In this document: one piece after another, positions 15,452 to 23,987 of the stretch
Layout: every line of letters starts with the position of its first letter
Position numbering within the stretch: the first letter of the stretch is position 1
NCBI GenBank assembly: GCA_902500695.1
Contig: CABVRQ010000047.1
Coordinates: 5,885 to 30,040 of the forward strand
Length of the DNA stretch: 24,156 nt
Source: an uncultured Nitrospira sp.
GTDB lineage: Bacteria; Nitrospirota; Nitrospiria; Nitrospirales; UBA8639
Direction: 5' to 3'
Notes under the pieces: model-generated
Seen by the model: the letters and a program-made list of their open reading frames with translations, nothing else
What the model was told of the DNA's origin: nothing
Database searches by the model: none
Position numbers and translations under genes: made by a program

Positions 15452-16348
15452 CTAATCCCGTCTGAAGAGCATCTGTATGATTTTGGCCGTCTCATGGATG
15501 AGCCGATCCTCATCGAGTTTAAACGCATTGGCCAATTCCAGGCGGGAATGAGCCTCTGCAAAATCCGGTCGCAAGGCAATGGCTTGTCGAAGTGTGTTGA
15601 TGGCATCCGTGGATCGGCCTTGAGCCATGTAGGTCAGTCCTAAATCGGAAAAGGTTTCCGCATCGTCAGGATTTAGTTTTGTTGCCGTCCTGAACGCAAG
15701 TTGAGCCTCGTGAAATTTTTGTTGAGCCAAGAGTGACCGCCCCAACCAGTATTCGATCTGACTATTCCCGCTATCTAACTGTGCGGCTCGTTTGAGCGCG
15801 TCTTCTGCCTGCTTCCATTCGTGCTGATCAAGGAACACGGCTCCCATCCCCAGAAACGCTCCGGCGAGATCGGGATCAAGTTGTAACGCGGCCCGATATT
15901 CTTCAATGGCGCCGTTCGGATCACCTTGCTGATTGAGAATTTCAGCCAATTTGAGGTGAGTCGCGAGCGTGTTGACCGGAAATGCGGCTTCCCCTCTAAG
16001 CGCTTCTCGTCGCTTTCGGAGTCCGGCCTCTACGCATTCGTTCGTGACCGGAGCATGGCTCGTACAGGTTTCCGAGGATGGTGGAGCCGTAGGAACAATT
16101 GGTAGAGTTTCCGCACGAATGGAAGGTGGAGAAGCCACGATCCATGCCATTAGAGAAAGCAGGAGGATGGATCGACCACGGAAGCCCTCCCAAGAGATGT
16201 AAGGGGAAGGCTTGAGCCACATGATGAGGGAATGAAGGCCCATGGTTTTCTGAGATAAAAGGGAAAGTAGTGGTCGATTAACGACTGAGGTGAATTTTTG
16301 ACAAATACGCCGGATTCCGGTCCTTTCTGTCCATTCTTCTTTAGGCAT
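15452..16348 (-). CDS. Exported TPR-repeat protein
   Basis: Up to 298 residues, on the - strand, divergent from kaiC. A hydrophobic segment (SILLLSLMAWIVA, about residues 60-72, then SPPSIRA) looks like a signal peptide or membrane anchor, so the real start may be an internal ATG at residue 36 (16243) or 43 (16222); none has a clear ribosome site. From about residue 125 there are four to five TPR units: LKLAEILNQQGDPNGAIEEY, AFLGMGAVFLDQHEWKQAEDAL, EYWLGRSLLAQQKFHEAQLAF and FSDLGLTYMAQGRSTDAINTL. It has a periplasmic Cys pair (CTSHAPVTNEC). It would act as a periplasmic protein-protein adaptor; the partner is unknown. It ends 78 bases from the convergent barrel gene with no strong bidirectional terminator between. 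Confidence 0.72.
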   Translation of the reverse strand: MPKEEWTERTGIRRICQKFTSVVNRPLLSLLSQKTMGLHSLIMWLKPSPYISWEGFRGRSILLLSLMAWIVASPPSIRAETLPIVPTAPPSSETCTSHAPVTNECVEAGLRKRREALRGEAAFPVNTLATHLKLAEILNQQGDPNGAIEEYRAALQLDPDLAGAFLGMGAVFLDQHEWKQAEDALKRAAQLDSGNSQIEYWLGRSLLAQQKFHEAQLAFRTATKLNPDDAETFSDLGLTYMAQGRSTDAINTLRQAIALRPDFAEAHSRLELANAFKLDEDRLIHETAKIIQMLFRRD

Positions 16349-16453
16349 AACTCTGATACGGTCTCTGCCAAACTATCCATTGAATGCATCGGTGTGTTTG
16401 TATTGAAAACCCTTCACTGGCAGTTGTTGGTGAAATGCCTAGAGGAGGCGCAC

Positions 16454-16462
16454 TGTTATATT
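16454..16462 (+). promoter_or_regulatory. Possible extended -10 promoter for the kai cluster
   Basis: TGTTATATT fits a TG-n-TATAAT-like extended -10 element, 78 bases before the kaiC ATG. No good -35 lies at the right distance, which extended -10 promoters can tolerate. A TTCAC / GTGAA inverted repeat (about 16412-16433) lies just upstream. The 192-base gap is divergent with the TPR gene. Confidence 0.28.
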
Positions 16463-16540
16463 AATTCTGAAATCAGTGTGTTAGATTTTCACATTACTTT
16501 CACCATCTGAGGAATTCTCCATCTCAGGAAATTGTAAAAT

Positions 16541-17989
16541 ATGCCCAAGAAAAAATCATCAAGTAAAACGGTCTATTCAGAATTTCCTAAGGCACCAACC
16601 GGCATTCAGGGGCTGGATGAAATCACCGGTGGGGGGCTTCCCCGAGGACGAACGACACTCGTCTGTGGAAGTCCTGGCTGCGGAAAAACTCTCATGGGAC
16701 TGGAATTCCTGGTCCGCGGGGCTATGCAAATGGGCGAACCCGGGGTGCTGTTGGCTTTCGAAGAAACGGCTGAGGAATTGACCCAAAACGTCCGGTCTCT
16801 GGGATTTGATCTGGAACAATTGGTCAAGGATAACATGTTGATTCTGGATACGATTCCCATTGAAGCCACCGAATTTGAAGAGAGCGGAGAATACGATCTC
16901 GAAGGATTATTTGTGCGGCTGGGTGATTCCATTGATGCCATCGGCGCCAAACGAATTGTCTTGGACACCATTGAGGTCCTGTTCGGGGGATTGTCCAATC
17001 AGGGAATCATCCGCTCAGAGTTGCGGCGTTTGTTTCAGTGGCTGAAAAACAGACACATGACCTCTATTGTGACCGGCGAACGGGGAGAGAAGTCCTTAAC
17101 CCGTCAGGGTCTCGAAGAATATGTCTCTGACTGCGTGATATTGCTGGATCATCGCGTGAACGATCAAATGTCCACCCGCCGGCTGCGAGTGGTCAAATAC
17201 CGGGGAAGCATGCATGGCACAAATGAATTTCCTTTTCTCATTGAAAAGCAGGGACTTTCCGTGCTGCCCATCACCTCCTTAAAGCTTGAACACAAAATTT
17301 CAAAAGAAAAAGTTTCGACCGGTGTTCCACAATTGGACGAGATGTTCGGGGGAAAGGGTGTGTATCGTGGCTCCACGGTGCTGGTGACCGGGGGAGTCGG
17401 GACGGGGAAAACCAGTCTGGTCTCGCATTTTGCGGATGCCGCCTGTCGTCAGGGAGAGCAGGTTTTGTATTTTGCCTTTGAAGAGTCCAGTCCTCAAATC
17501 ATCCGGAATATGAAATCTATCGGACTGCCGATGGAGAAATGGGTCAACAAGGGCTTGTTGCACATTGAAGCCTCCCGTCCCACTCTATTCGGACTGGAAG
17601 CCCATCTTGTGAATTTTTACAATGAGGTGCACACCCACCACCCGAAATTGGTAATCATGGATCCGATCAATGATTTTCTTTCCATTGGTTCAGGCCGGGA
17701 GATTAAATCCTTATTTTTGAGGATGGTGGATTTTCTGAAGTCCCAGCAGATTACCTTAATCTGCACAGGCCTCACCGCACATGCGGATTCTTCTCATGAG
17801 ACTGAGATGGGAGTGTCCTCCCTGGCCGACACGTGGATTATTCTGTCAAATCTGGCATTCGATGGTGAACACCATCGCCAAATTCATATTTTGAAATCCA
17901 GGGGTATGCCTCATTCTAATCAGGTTCGTGAATATACAATGAGCCAACGGGGCTTCCATTTACAAGAGGTGCCTGTTGATACACACTAA
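16541..17989 (+). CDS. kaiC: KaiC-family two-domain ATPase/autokinase
   Basis: A 482-residue tandem RecA-fold protein expected to form a hexamer. The CI domain has Walker A GSPGCGKT (43-50), catalytic Glu pair in FEE (Glu74-Glu75) and Walker B Asp142. The CII domain has Walker A GGVGTGKT (284-291), FEE with Glu314-Glu315 and Walker B Asp374. Both domains keep the residues for ATP hydrolysis. The CII phosphosite loop, aligned with cyanobacterial I-S431-T432-I-T-D-T, reads V-S426-S427-L-A-D-T, so the dyad is Ser-Ser. The protein stops about a dozen residues after the conserved R-x-x-x-x-x-x-x-x-R-E-Y strand. It therefore lacks the A-loop and tail that KaiA binds in cyanobacteria, and no kaiA is seen. 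It is followed by two kaiB genes and a kinase, so a KaiA-independent KaiBC timer or stress-response switch is likely. AGGAAA lies about 11 bases before the ATG. Confidence 0.92.
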   Translation: MPKKKSSSKTVYSEFPKAPTGIQGLDEITGGGLPRGRTTLVCGSPGCGKTLMGLEFLVRGAMQMGEPGVLLAFEETAEELTQNVRSLGFDLEQLVKDNMLILDTIPIEATEFEESGEYDLEGLFVRLGDSIDAIGAKRIVLDTIEVLFGGLSNQGIIRSELRRLFQWLKNRHMTSIVTGERGEKSLTRQGLEEYVSDCVILLDHRVNDQMSTRRLRVVKYRGSMHGTNEFPFLIEKQGLSVLPITSLKLEHKISKEKVSTGVPQLDEMFGGKGVYRGSTVLVTGGVGTGKTSLVSHFADAACRQGEQVLYFAFEESSPQIIRNMKSIGLPMEKWVNKGLLHIEASRPTLFGLEAHLVNFYNEVHTHHPKLVIMDPINDFLSIGSGREIKSLFLRMVDFLKSQQITLICTGLTAHADSSHETEMGVSSLADTWIILSNLAFDGEHHRQIHILKSRGMPHSNQVREYTMSQRGFHLQEVPVDTH

Positions 17990-18141
17990 TGCCATGCCCG
18001 GTGTCGCGGTATCATACCTTGAGGCATAGGGTTGGGGGAGATTCTGTCTTTACAGCCGCAAGAGAGATCTTGGAAAATAATTGAAAGGATGAATGGCACC
18101 CCAAACTGCTGACTAGGTACAAGAGGAAAGTTCTCCCAACC

Positions 18142-18510
18142 ATGAAAAAAACGAGTCACACGCCATCAGTGTCCCAGCGTCATACCGCAAAGAATTCGGC
18201 CTATCATTTAATCCTCTATGTCGCGGGACATTCCCCCAAATCGCGTCTGGCAATGAGCAATTTACAACAATTGTGCGAGACCCGTCTTTCCTCAAAGTAT
18301 ACGGTAGAAATCGTCGATCTTCTTCGTGAGCCCAAAAGAGCCAGGATTGACCAAATCGTGGCCATTCCGACGCTGGTCAAGAAATTACCGCTTCCCTTAA
18401 AAAAAATCATTGGAGATTTATCGAATACAGACAAAGTCTTAGTGGGGCTCGATCTGTGTGACGAGTCAGGGGAAATGATTATTTCAAGCGCAATGGAACT
18501 TCCATCATGA
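18142..18510 (+). CDS. kaiB: KaiB, canonical-type
   Basis: 122 residues. After a polar 20-residue extension, the protein matches cyanobacterial KaiB closely: LILYVAGHSPKS (23-34), AIPTLVKKLPLPLKKIIGDL (74-93) and DKVLVGLDL (97-105). The residues equivalent to Gly88 and Asp90 of Synechococcus KaiB, which control the switch between tetrameric ground fold and thioredoxin-like fold, are kept (Gly102, Asp104), as are the prolines of the switching half. It should be able to bind the KaiC CI ring. GAGGAAAG lies 11 bases before the ATG. Its stop codon overlaps the start of the second kaiB (ATGA), so the two are translationally coupled. It begins 152 bases after kaiC. Confidence 0.92.
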   Translation: MKKTSHTPSVSQRHTAKNSAYHLILYVAGHSPKSRLAMSNLQQLCETRLSSKYTVEIVDLLREPKRARIDQIVAIPTLVKKLPLPLKKIIGDLSNTDKVLVGLDLCDESGEMIISSAMELPS

Positions 18511-18857
18511 GTGCTCGCGTCCCATCAACACGCCGGGAGTCTAGTCCCGGTGAAAACCATTCTGGGCTTCGGCTGCGGCTCTATGTGACCGGGGCGACCA
18601 GCCTATCGCTTCGTGCCATGGCCAATATCAAATCCATTTGCCGTGAATACCTCGACGAACAACATCCAGACTTACAAATTATCGACTTGTATCACACTCC
18701 GTCTGCCGCCCGTGCCAATCAAATCTTTGCCGCTCCCACCCTCATCAAAGAGCTGCCGCTTCCCAGTTGCAGGATCGTCGGAGATCTTTCCCAAAAAGAC
18801 CGTGTGCTGCATTCCCTCGGTTTGACAGCGCATTCCCCGTCGCCCTCACACGGGTAA
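18507..18857 (+). CDS. kaiB: KaiB paralogue with altered fold-switch residues
   Basis: 116 residues, starting in the ATGA overlap with the first kaiB. The core is clearly KaiB: LRLYVTGATSLS (23-34), FAAPTLIKELPLP (74-86), RIVGDLSQKDRVL (89-101). It then reads HSLGL where the first protein has VGLDL. The Synechococcus Gly88 and Asp90 equivalents are Ser103 and Gly105. Substitutions at these two sites (Gly88Ala, Asp90Arg) are known to hold cyanobacterial KaiB in the thioredoxin-like, KaiC- and SasA-type fold. This paralogue may therefore live mainly in that fold. Its stop is 15 bases before the preferred kinase start, hinting that it partners the kinase the way the KaiB-like domain does inside SasA. 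Identity as KaiB-fold is confident; its role is inference. Confidence 0.88.
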   Translation: MSARVPSTRRESSPGENHSGLRLRLYVTGATSLSLRAMANIKSICREYLDEQHPDLQIIDLYHTPSAARANQIFAAPTLIKELPLPSCRIVGDLSQKDRVLHSLGLTAHSPSPSHG

Positions 18858-18872
18858 CATTTGAGAATAGCC

Positions 18873-20987
18873 ATGGCTTCTAAACCTAAATCACCCCTTG
18901 TTAAACACGAGACTCCAAGCCAGGAACAAATTTTACTTCAACGTCTGAAGGAGGCGGAAGACACCCTGCAGGCGATCCGGGAAGGCGCGGTGGATGCGCT
19001 CATCGTGGAAACAGGTGATGGGGATCAAGTATTCACACTCAAGAGTGCGGATTATCCCTATCGACTCATCATCGATAAAATGATGCAGGGCGCAGTAATG
19101 TTTGACGATACCGGCGTTATTTTCTATGCGAATTCCACCTTTGCCGGAATGGTCAATCACTCCCACCAGGAACTGTTTGGATTTTCTATCGAATCATTTA
19201 TTTCTGAAAAGGATCGGGCGTTCTTTATGACTCTGGCTTCTTCCCATTCACGGGTATCCGGGGGAACAGGAACGATTCATTTGGTCGGTAACGATCATCA
19301 GGAACTGGTTGTGTTTGTCGGCGTGACTTCTATTGCCTTCGATGATCAGCATTTGCATTGTGCAATTCTGACAGACCTGACGGAACAGAAGAAATACAGT
19401 CGAGCGTTAGCGGAAGAAAAATTCTCCAGAATGATCCTGGAACAAACAGGAGAAGCGGTGGTCGTGTGTGATCGGTCCGGTCGAATCATGCGCCACAGCC
19501 GCGCGACCGAGAGACTGATCCACCAACCCATACTCCACACCAGGTTTCATGAGCATTTTCATTTCACTGGCCCCGACACCGTCGGCTCCTCCGGCGGCCA
19601 TGAACCATGGAATGAAGAGGGGAGTGTGGTCCAGGAAGTGCTCGGCGGCAGGACTTTTCAGGGGCTTGAAGTCAACTTGCAGATCGCGAACGTGAACGTT
19701 CCTGTGCTCCTCAGTGGCAATCCGCTTTGGGACGAGGAAGAAAACACGATTGGAGCCATCATCACGATGGTTGATATCACCGAAAGAAAAAAGGCCGAAC
19801 AGGATTTGCAGGCTTTCAATGATTCACTCGAACACCGCATCAAGACTCGCACACAGGACTTGTTAAGTTATCAGCAACATCTTCGGGAGATGTCGTCGGA
19901 ATTGGTGGTGACGGAACAACGGGAACGACGACGCCTGGCGAATGAACTGCACGATTATCTTGCCCAGCTGTTGGTTGTCTGTCGGATGAAACTTGCCCAA
20001 CTGAACCGGGAAGATTGGAGTCCGGGTTTGAAAACGGATATCGATGACATCGATAAAATCCTGACGGATTCCCTCTCGTATACCAGGACCTTAATTGCGG
20101 AGCTCAGCCCCAATATTCTGTATGAATTGGGAATTGTCCCTGCCCTTGTCTGGCTCGGGGGACAATTTGAACAACATAATCTTCATGTGCGCATACAAGA
20201 GGAAGAAAAAAATATTCAACTTCCGGAAGATCACGCCATATTTGTGTTTCAGGCTGTCCGTGAACTGCTCTTTAATATCATGAAACATGCCGACACTAAG
20301 GAAGCCTCGATTCATCTCAAACGGACCCCATCCCACGAATTTGAGGTGACGGTGGAGGATGCAGGAAAAGGGTTTCACCTCCCGGATTTCTCAAATGATT
20401 ATGCCCGTCCGGGAAAATTCGGACTGTTCAGTATTCGTGAGCGTTTGGAGGCCTTGGGCGGGACGATTCACATCGAGTCGAAGGAAGGACAGGGAACGCG
20501 AATTACGCTTGTTGTTCCGTGTGATTCTCCACCTCTATCAGAGGTTTCTCACCGAACCAAATCAGAGTTGTCCACCTCCGTTGGGACTTTTTCCCCAAAG
20601 CTTGGACGGGATAATGGCATCCGTATTCTCCTGGTCGATGATCATGCCCTTGTGAGACAAGGCATACGGGGATTATTGGATGTTCAGCATGATTTTCAAG
20701 TTGTGGGGGAGGCGCAAAATGGCCTGGAAGCCATTGAATGTGCGCGAACGCTCCACCCCGATATCATTGTGATGGATGTGAATATGCCAAGGATGAATGG
20801 CATTGACGCCACCAGAAGTATTGTGCGGGAATTTCCGGCAACGCCTATTATTGGGCTGTCTGTCCAGGAAGATAAGCAAGTACGGGATTTAATGCTGGAG
20901 GCAGGCGCTGCCATGTATTTGACCAAAAATGGCATTGTCAACGAACTTGTTGATGGGATTCGCCATCTGGTTCCCCCCACCCCATAG
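18873..20987 (+). CDS. PAS hybrid histidine kinase with C-terminal receiver, kai-linked
   Basis: 704 residues without transmembrane segments. Order: a short coil (LLQRLKEAEDTLQAIREGAVDAL...), PAS about 55-175, a second PAS about 180-305 (LEQTGEAVVVCDRSG..., ending DITERKKAEQ), a coil, a HisKA_3 domain with ERRRLANELHDYLAQ (phosphoacceptor His360), an HATPase with Asn468 in ELLFNIMKH, a D-A-G-K-G-F box and a GKFGLFSIRERLEALGG lid, then a receiver ending at 704 with Asp635 (VMDVNMPRMNG). No DNA-binding or enzyme output domain follows the receiver. Its core is nearly the same as that of the 10819-14331 kinase, so they are paralogues. It directly follows kaiB2, so it probably reads out KaiBC state. 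ATG 18873 is preferred over TTG 18861; neither has a strong ribosome site, suggesting coupling to the upstream gene. Confidence 0.9.
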   Translation: MASKPKSPLVKHETPSQEQILLQRLKEAEDTLQAIREGAVDALIVETGDGDQVFTLKSADYPYRLIIDKMMQGAVMFDDTGVIFYANSTFAGMVNHSHQELFGFSIESFISEKDRAFFMTLASSHSRVSGGTGTIHLVGNDHQELVVFVGVTSIAFDDQHLHCAILTDLTEQKKYSRALAEEKFSRMILEQTGEAVVVCDRSGRIMRHSRATERLIHQPILHTRFHEHFHFTGPDTVGSSGGHEPWNEEGSVVQEVLGGRTFQGLEVNLQIANVNVPVLLSGNPLWDEEENTIGAIITMVDITERKKAEQDLQAFNDSLEHRIKTRTQDLLSYQQHLREMSSELVVTEQRERRRLANELHDYLAQLLVVCRMKLAQLNREDWSPGLKTDIDDIDKILTDSLSYTRTLIAELSPNILYELGIVPALVWLGGQFEQHNLHVRIQEEEKNIQLPEDHAIFVFQAVRELLFNIMKHADTKEASIHLKRTPSHEFEVTVEDAGKGFHLPDFSNDYARPGKFGLFSIRERLEALGGTIHIESKEGQGTRITLVVPCDSPPLSEVSHRTKSELSTSVGTFSPKLGRDNGIRILLVDDHALVRQGIRGLLDVQHDFQVVGEAQNGLEAIECARTLHPDIIVMDVNMPRMNGIDATRSIVREFPATPIIGLSVQEDKQVRDLMLEAGAAMYLTKNGIVNELVDGIRHLVPPTP

Positions 20988-21184
20988 CTTTCCTGTAGCT
21001 CGCTGGTGACAGAACCGCTTTTGAAGGTCATTTCAGCGTCGCTTGAAACCGTCCTTTCTGCATTCTCAAGTGGGGAGCATAGTTATCGGGTCACGTGCGT
21101 AAGAGCACAATCCATCAGCTTTACCCGAATTGATCCTGCTTGCGCCGTTTGTGTGCCCCTCAATAACGGGGAGGCCAGCGGAAG

Positions 21185-22279
21185 CTATGTTGGGAGGCGG
21201 GTGACTGACCGAGTGGAACCTCCCGATCGTGCCTCAAGAATAATCTGATGAATATACTGTAGTTTTTCAATAACGGGAGGAACCAGCACCTCCGGCATCA
21301 GATCCAGTAAGCCCATGGCTCGATTCATTTCGTTCAGCCCCAGCCCTAGTCGTTGGTAGGATCGAATCATGATTGCGATGTCGTCCTTCGCCGGATCGAT
21401 TCCCTCTCCGATACCCGTATACCTCGCGGTGTCGAGCACACTCACGATGGCCAGATATTTGGCAAATGTTTCGGCAAAATCCTCCCATGGGTGCATGGTG
21501 GCATAGACACTGATGAACCTGGCTTGCCAGTTAGAAGGTGGACCTTCCCGATAGTGTCGTTCCAAGGCTTGTGCATAGGTTGGCTGTTGATAATCGCCGA
21601 AGATCCGGTTGAACTCCTCTTCCTGCTTATCCTGTATCAACATCTCCCAATAATAGTGTGCAATCTCATGTCGGAAGTGACCAATGATGGTCCGGTGGGC
21701 TTCTCCAAACGAGACACGTAATTTTTCCCGCTCAACATCTTCGGCCTCACGCAAATTGATGGTGATTTTCCCGTTGTGATGTCCCGTAAACACCTGCTCA
21801 TGGTCTCCCATGGTATGCCATTGATTCCCGGAGGGGTGAACATCGGCTTTGAAGTCAAAGGATAAGGCGGGTTGAATACCGTCTCCTGCTTTCCCATAGG
21901 GAAGACCTAAGAGATCCAGGGTAAAGAGTAGACGCCTTTTTCCGGTTTCAAGGCGATACCACCGCTCTCGATTTCCTTCGACAGAGAGGTCGGGAATGGT
22001 GTCGTTATAGCGGCAATAGTCACAGAGCTGAGTCACGGATTGATTATGGTTGCCGGCCGGGAAACATCGATTACAGACCTGTTCGACGGCATAATTATGA
22101 CATTTGACCAGTAGGGCCTGGCATGCCGTATACCCGCAATGATAGATGCCGTCAGGACTGACGAGCAGTCCGGAAATACGATGGCAGGCCGGGCACCAAC
22201 CTACCTCCGAATTGCAGGACACGCATTGAGTATTTTCAAAAAATAGAGTATTGCCGCAATGGCAGGTGAACGTTTCCAT
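21185..22279 (-). CDS. Putative zinc-binding metallopeptidase with N-terminal zinc ribbons
   Basis: 364 residues, cytoplasmic, no signal peptide. The first 90 residues carry 13 Cys, mostly in C-x-C or C-x2-C pairs (Cys6/8, 19/22, 29/32, 69/72, 86/89), i.e. zinc ribbons. The rest matches the putative zinc-binding peptidase family (COG4307 type): a GHFRHEIAHYYW motif at 201-212 with His204-Glu205-x-x-His208 as the gluzincin-like centre, and PWEDFAETFAKY (265-276) supplying a likely third ligand and structural residues. AAGGGAACA lies about 10 bases before the ATG. It is followed after 93 bases by nothing on the same strand except the upstream glutaminase gene, and they could be co-transcribed. 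The substrate of this family is unknown. Confidence 0.85.
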   Translation of the reverse strand: METFTCHCGNTLFFENTQCVSCNSEVGWCPACHRISGLLVSPDGIYHCGYTACQALLVKCHNYAVEQVCNRCFPAGNHNQSVTQLCDYCRYNDTIPDLSVEGNRERWYRLETGKRRLLFTLDLLGLPYGKAGDGIQPALSFDFKADVHPSGNQWHTMGDHEQVFTGHHNGKITINLREAEDVEREKLRVSFGEAHRTIIGHFRHEIAHYYWEMLIQDKQEEEFNRIFGDYQQPTYAQALERHYREGPPSNWQARFISVYATMHPWEDFAETFAKYLAIVSVLDTARYTGIGEGIDPAKDDIAIMIRSYQRLGLGLNEMNRAMGLLDLMPEVLVPPVIEKLQYIHQIILEARSGGSTRSVTRLPT

Positions 22280-22372
22280 GGTGCTGTGTTCCCTTTTAGG
22301 AGAGCCTGTGAGAATCTAAGCGAATCCAAAACATTGGTCTTATTTGGCTTTACAAACAATCACCCGCATGAA

Positions 22373-23347
22373 TCAGAAAATAGAAACCCCGGTTTTGGTG
22401 GTGAATAATTCGAGTGCATATTGTCCTGCGAATGAATTGCCCTTTTCGTTGAGGCCTGGGGACCATACGGCAACTGTTAGCCGGTTTGGGATCACCCCGA
22501 CAATCCCACCACCCACCCCACTTTTCCCCGGTAATCCGACATTGAAGGCGAAGTCTCCCGCCGCATCATAGGTCCCGCAGGTCAGCATGAGAGCGTTCAC
22601 TCTCTTTGTCTGACTCTGGGTGAGGACCTGGTGCTTGGTCCAAAGACAGTGACCTTTGTTGGCGAGAAAAAGAAAACCTTTCGCCAGGTCCACACAACTC
22701 ATCGACAGTGAGCAGTGAAAGTAATAAAACTCCAACACCTCTTCAACCTCGTTCGTGAGGTTGGTGAAACTTTTGAGGAAATTGGCCATGGCCGCATTCC
22801 GAAAGCCGCTTTGTCGTTCGGAGCGGGCCACCTCGGGGTCATCTTGAATGGCGGCATTATTGGCCCGTTGCCGCACATAATCGAGAAAAGAGGATTTGGC
22901 ATCTTTGAGATGGGACACAAGGATATCCGAGATGACCAGAGCTCCCGCGTTGATAAAGGGATTCCTGGGTCTGCCATGTTCATATTCGAGTTGGACCAGA
23001 GAATTGAAGGTCGATCCGGATGGTTCGAGTCCAACCCGTGTCCAGATTTTTTCGCCTTCAAAAGGAAATGCGAGGGTCAGGGTATAGACCTTTGAAATGC
23101 TTTGAATGGAGAAGGGCTCTGATGCCTGACCCACCTGGAACATTTCCCCTTCAACGGTCTGGACGGCCATTCCAAACTTGTAAGGCGAAACGCTGGCCAG
23201 TTGAGGAATGTACGTGGCGACTGTTCCTGAGGGTAATACCTGAAGCACTTCATGATGGATTTCTTCTAAAATTCCTTGATAGTCCATAAGTGTCTCAGCG
23301 ATCTTCTTTAAGAATTTCCCTATTGAAGTAAAAGGGGCAGGGTTCAT
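22373..23347 (-). CDS. glsA: Glutaminase (serine-dependent, GlsA/YneH family)
   Basis: 324 residues. Catalyses hydrolysis of glutamine to glutamate and ammonia in the cytoplasm. The family landmarks are present: FSIQSISKVYTL (79-90) with the active-site Ser-x-x-Lys pair Ser83/Lys86, EPSGSTFNSLVQLE, RPRNPFINAGAL, and GLPGKSGVGGGIVGV near the C-terminus. The usual length is about 305-310. The first 20 residues are not conserved, and starting at ATG 23287 (MDYQGILEE) would resemble Escherichia coli YneH better, so the true start is likely there. No good ribosome site distinguishes the two. It lies between a metallopeptidase gene and a DUF5069 gene, all on the - strand. Confidence 0.9.
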   Translation of the reverse strand: MNPAPFTSIGKFLKKIAETLMDYQGILEEIHHEVLQVLPSGTVATYIPQLASVSPYKFGMAVQTVEGEMFQVGQASEPFSIQSISKVYTLTLAFPFEGEKIWTRVGLEPSGSTFNSLVQLEYEHGRPRNPFINAGALVISDILVSHLKDAKSSFLDYVRQRANNAAIQDDPEVARSERQSGFRNAAMANFLKSFTNLTNEVEEVLEFYYFHCSLSMSCVDLAKGFLFLANKGHCLWTKHQVLTQSQTKRVNALMLTCGTYDAAGDFAFNVGLPGKSGVGGGIVGVIPNRLTVAVWSPGLNEKGNSFAGQYALELFTTKTGVSIF

Positions 23348-23567
23348 GGCAACTGAGGAGGAGTGCTCTTCTAGAGCTATAACCCCTGCGTCAAGGGAAA
23401 TCTATAGACAAATTTTATGACAGGGCATCTCTGGCAGCGAATCCATGGGCCTTAAGATCACGTCATGAAAGTGAGGATAATTGGGAGGTCTTTCTGTCAG
23501 GAAATGTGTTTTTCAAAAAATCTGGCCCCCCCAAACCCCACTATGCTGGTCGTCCGTCGATACTGCC

Positions 23568-23987
23568 TTACGGAGCTTCATCCTGTTCGATCATCTCAAA
23601 GAGACTATTCACCGGGTGCTTGATGGATTGGGGGTAGACGAACCATTTGATGAGATGTCGTACAAAGGAGACTGGGTAGCCCGGGGTGCCAAGTTTGGGG
23701 GCAAAGTTATTCCAACTCAAAATAGTTGAGGGATTCACTCCCGGCTGACCGAGAAACCACTGTTCCAGATCTTTGTCCGTACGAGTTTCCATGACGGCAT
23801 TTCGAAATTGACGAAAAGACAGGCGAAAATGCCGAAGGAAATAGCCGTCAATTCCAATCGGACTGCCCAAAGATACGCGATAGAGAAGCGGGAAGTTCCC
23901 CTGTTGAGAAGCCCGCACTTTATCGGTCATACGGGCGAGCCAACAGCAACTCGCTAAGGTCTCTTGTGGGCGACGAAGTTTCATCAT
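23568..23987 (-). CDS. DUF5069-family protein
   Basis: 139 residues, cytoplasmic, no signal or membrane segment. The opening LRRPQETLASCCWLARMTDKVRA is the signature of DUF5069 (typically L-R-x-P-x-E-x-L-x-x-x-x-x-L-P-R-x-I-D-K-x-R). The rest keeps the small helical fold (FRQFRNAVMETRTDKDLEQWF). Function is unknown for the family. Start ATG 23987, with a second in-frame ATG directly after it; ribosome site weak. It is the first gene of the - strand set, 220 bases upstream of the glutaminase. Confidence 0.75.
   Translation of the reverse strand: MMKLRRPQETLASCCWLARMTDKVRASQQGNFPLLYRVSLGSPIGIDGYFLRHFRLSFRQFRNAVMETRTDKDLEQWFLGQPGVNPSTILSWNNFAPKLGTPGYPVSFVRHLIKWFVYPQSIKHPVNSLFEMIEQDEAP

Noticed and set aside
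21130..21180. CCCC...GGGG hairpin between the second kinase and the peptidase as a bidirectional terminator
   Set aside because: A stem of four to five bases and no flanking T run on either side.
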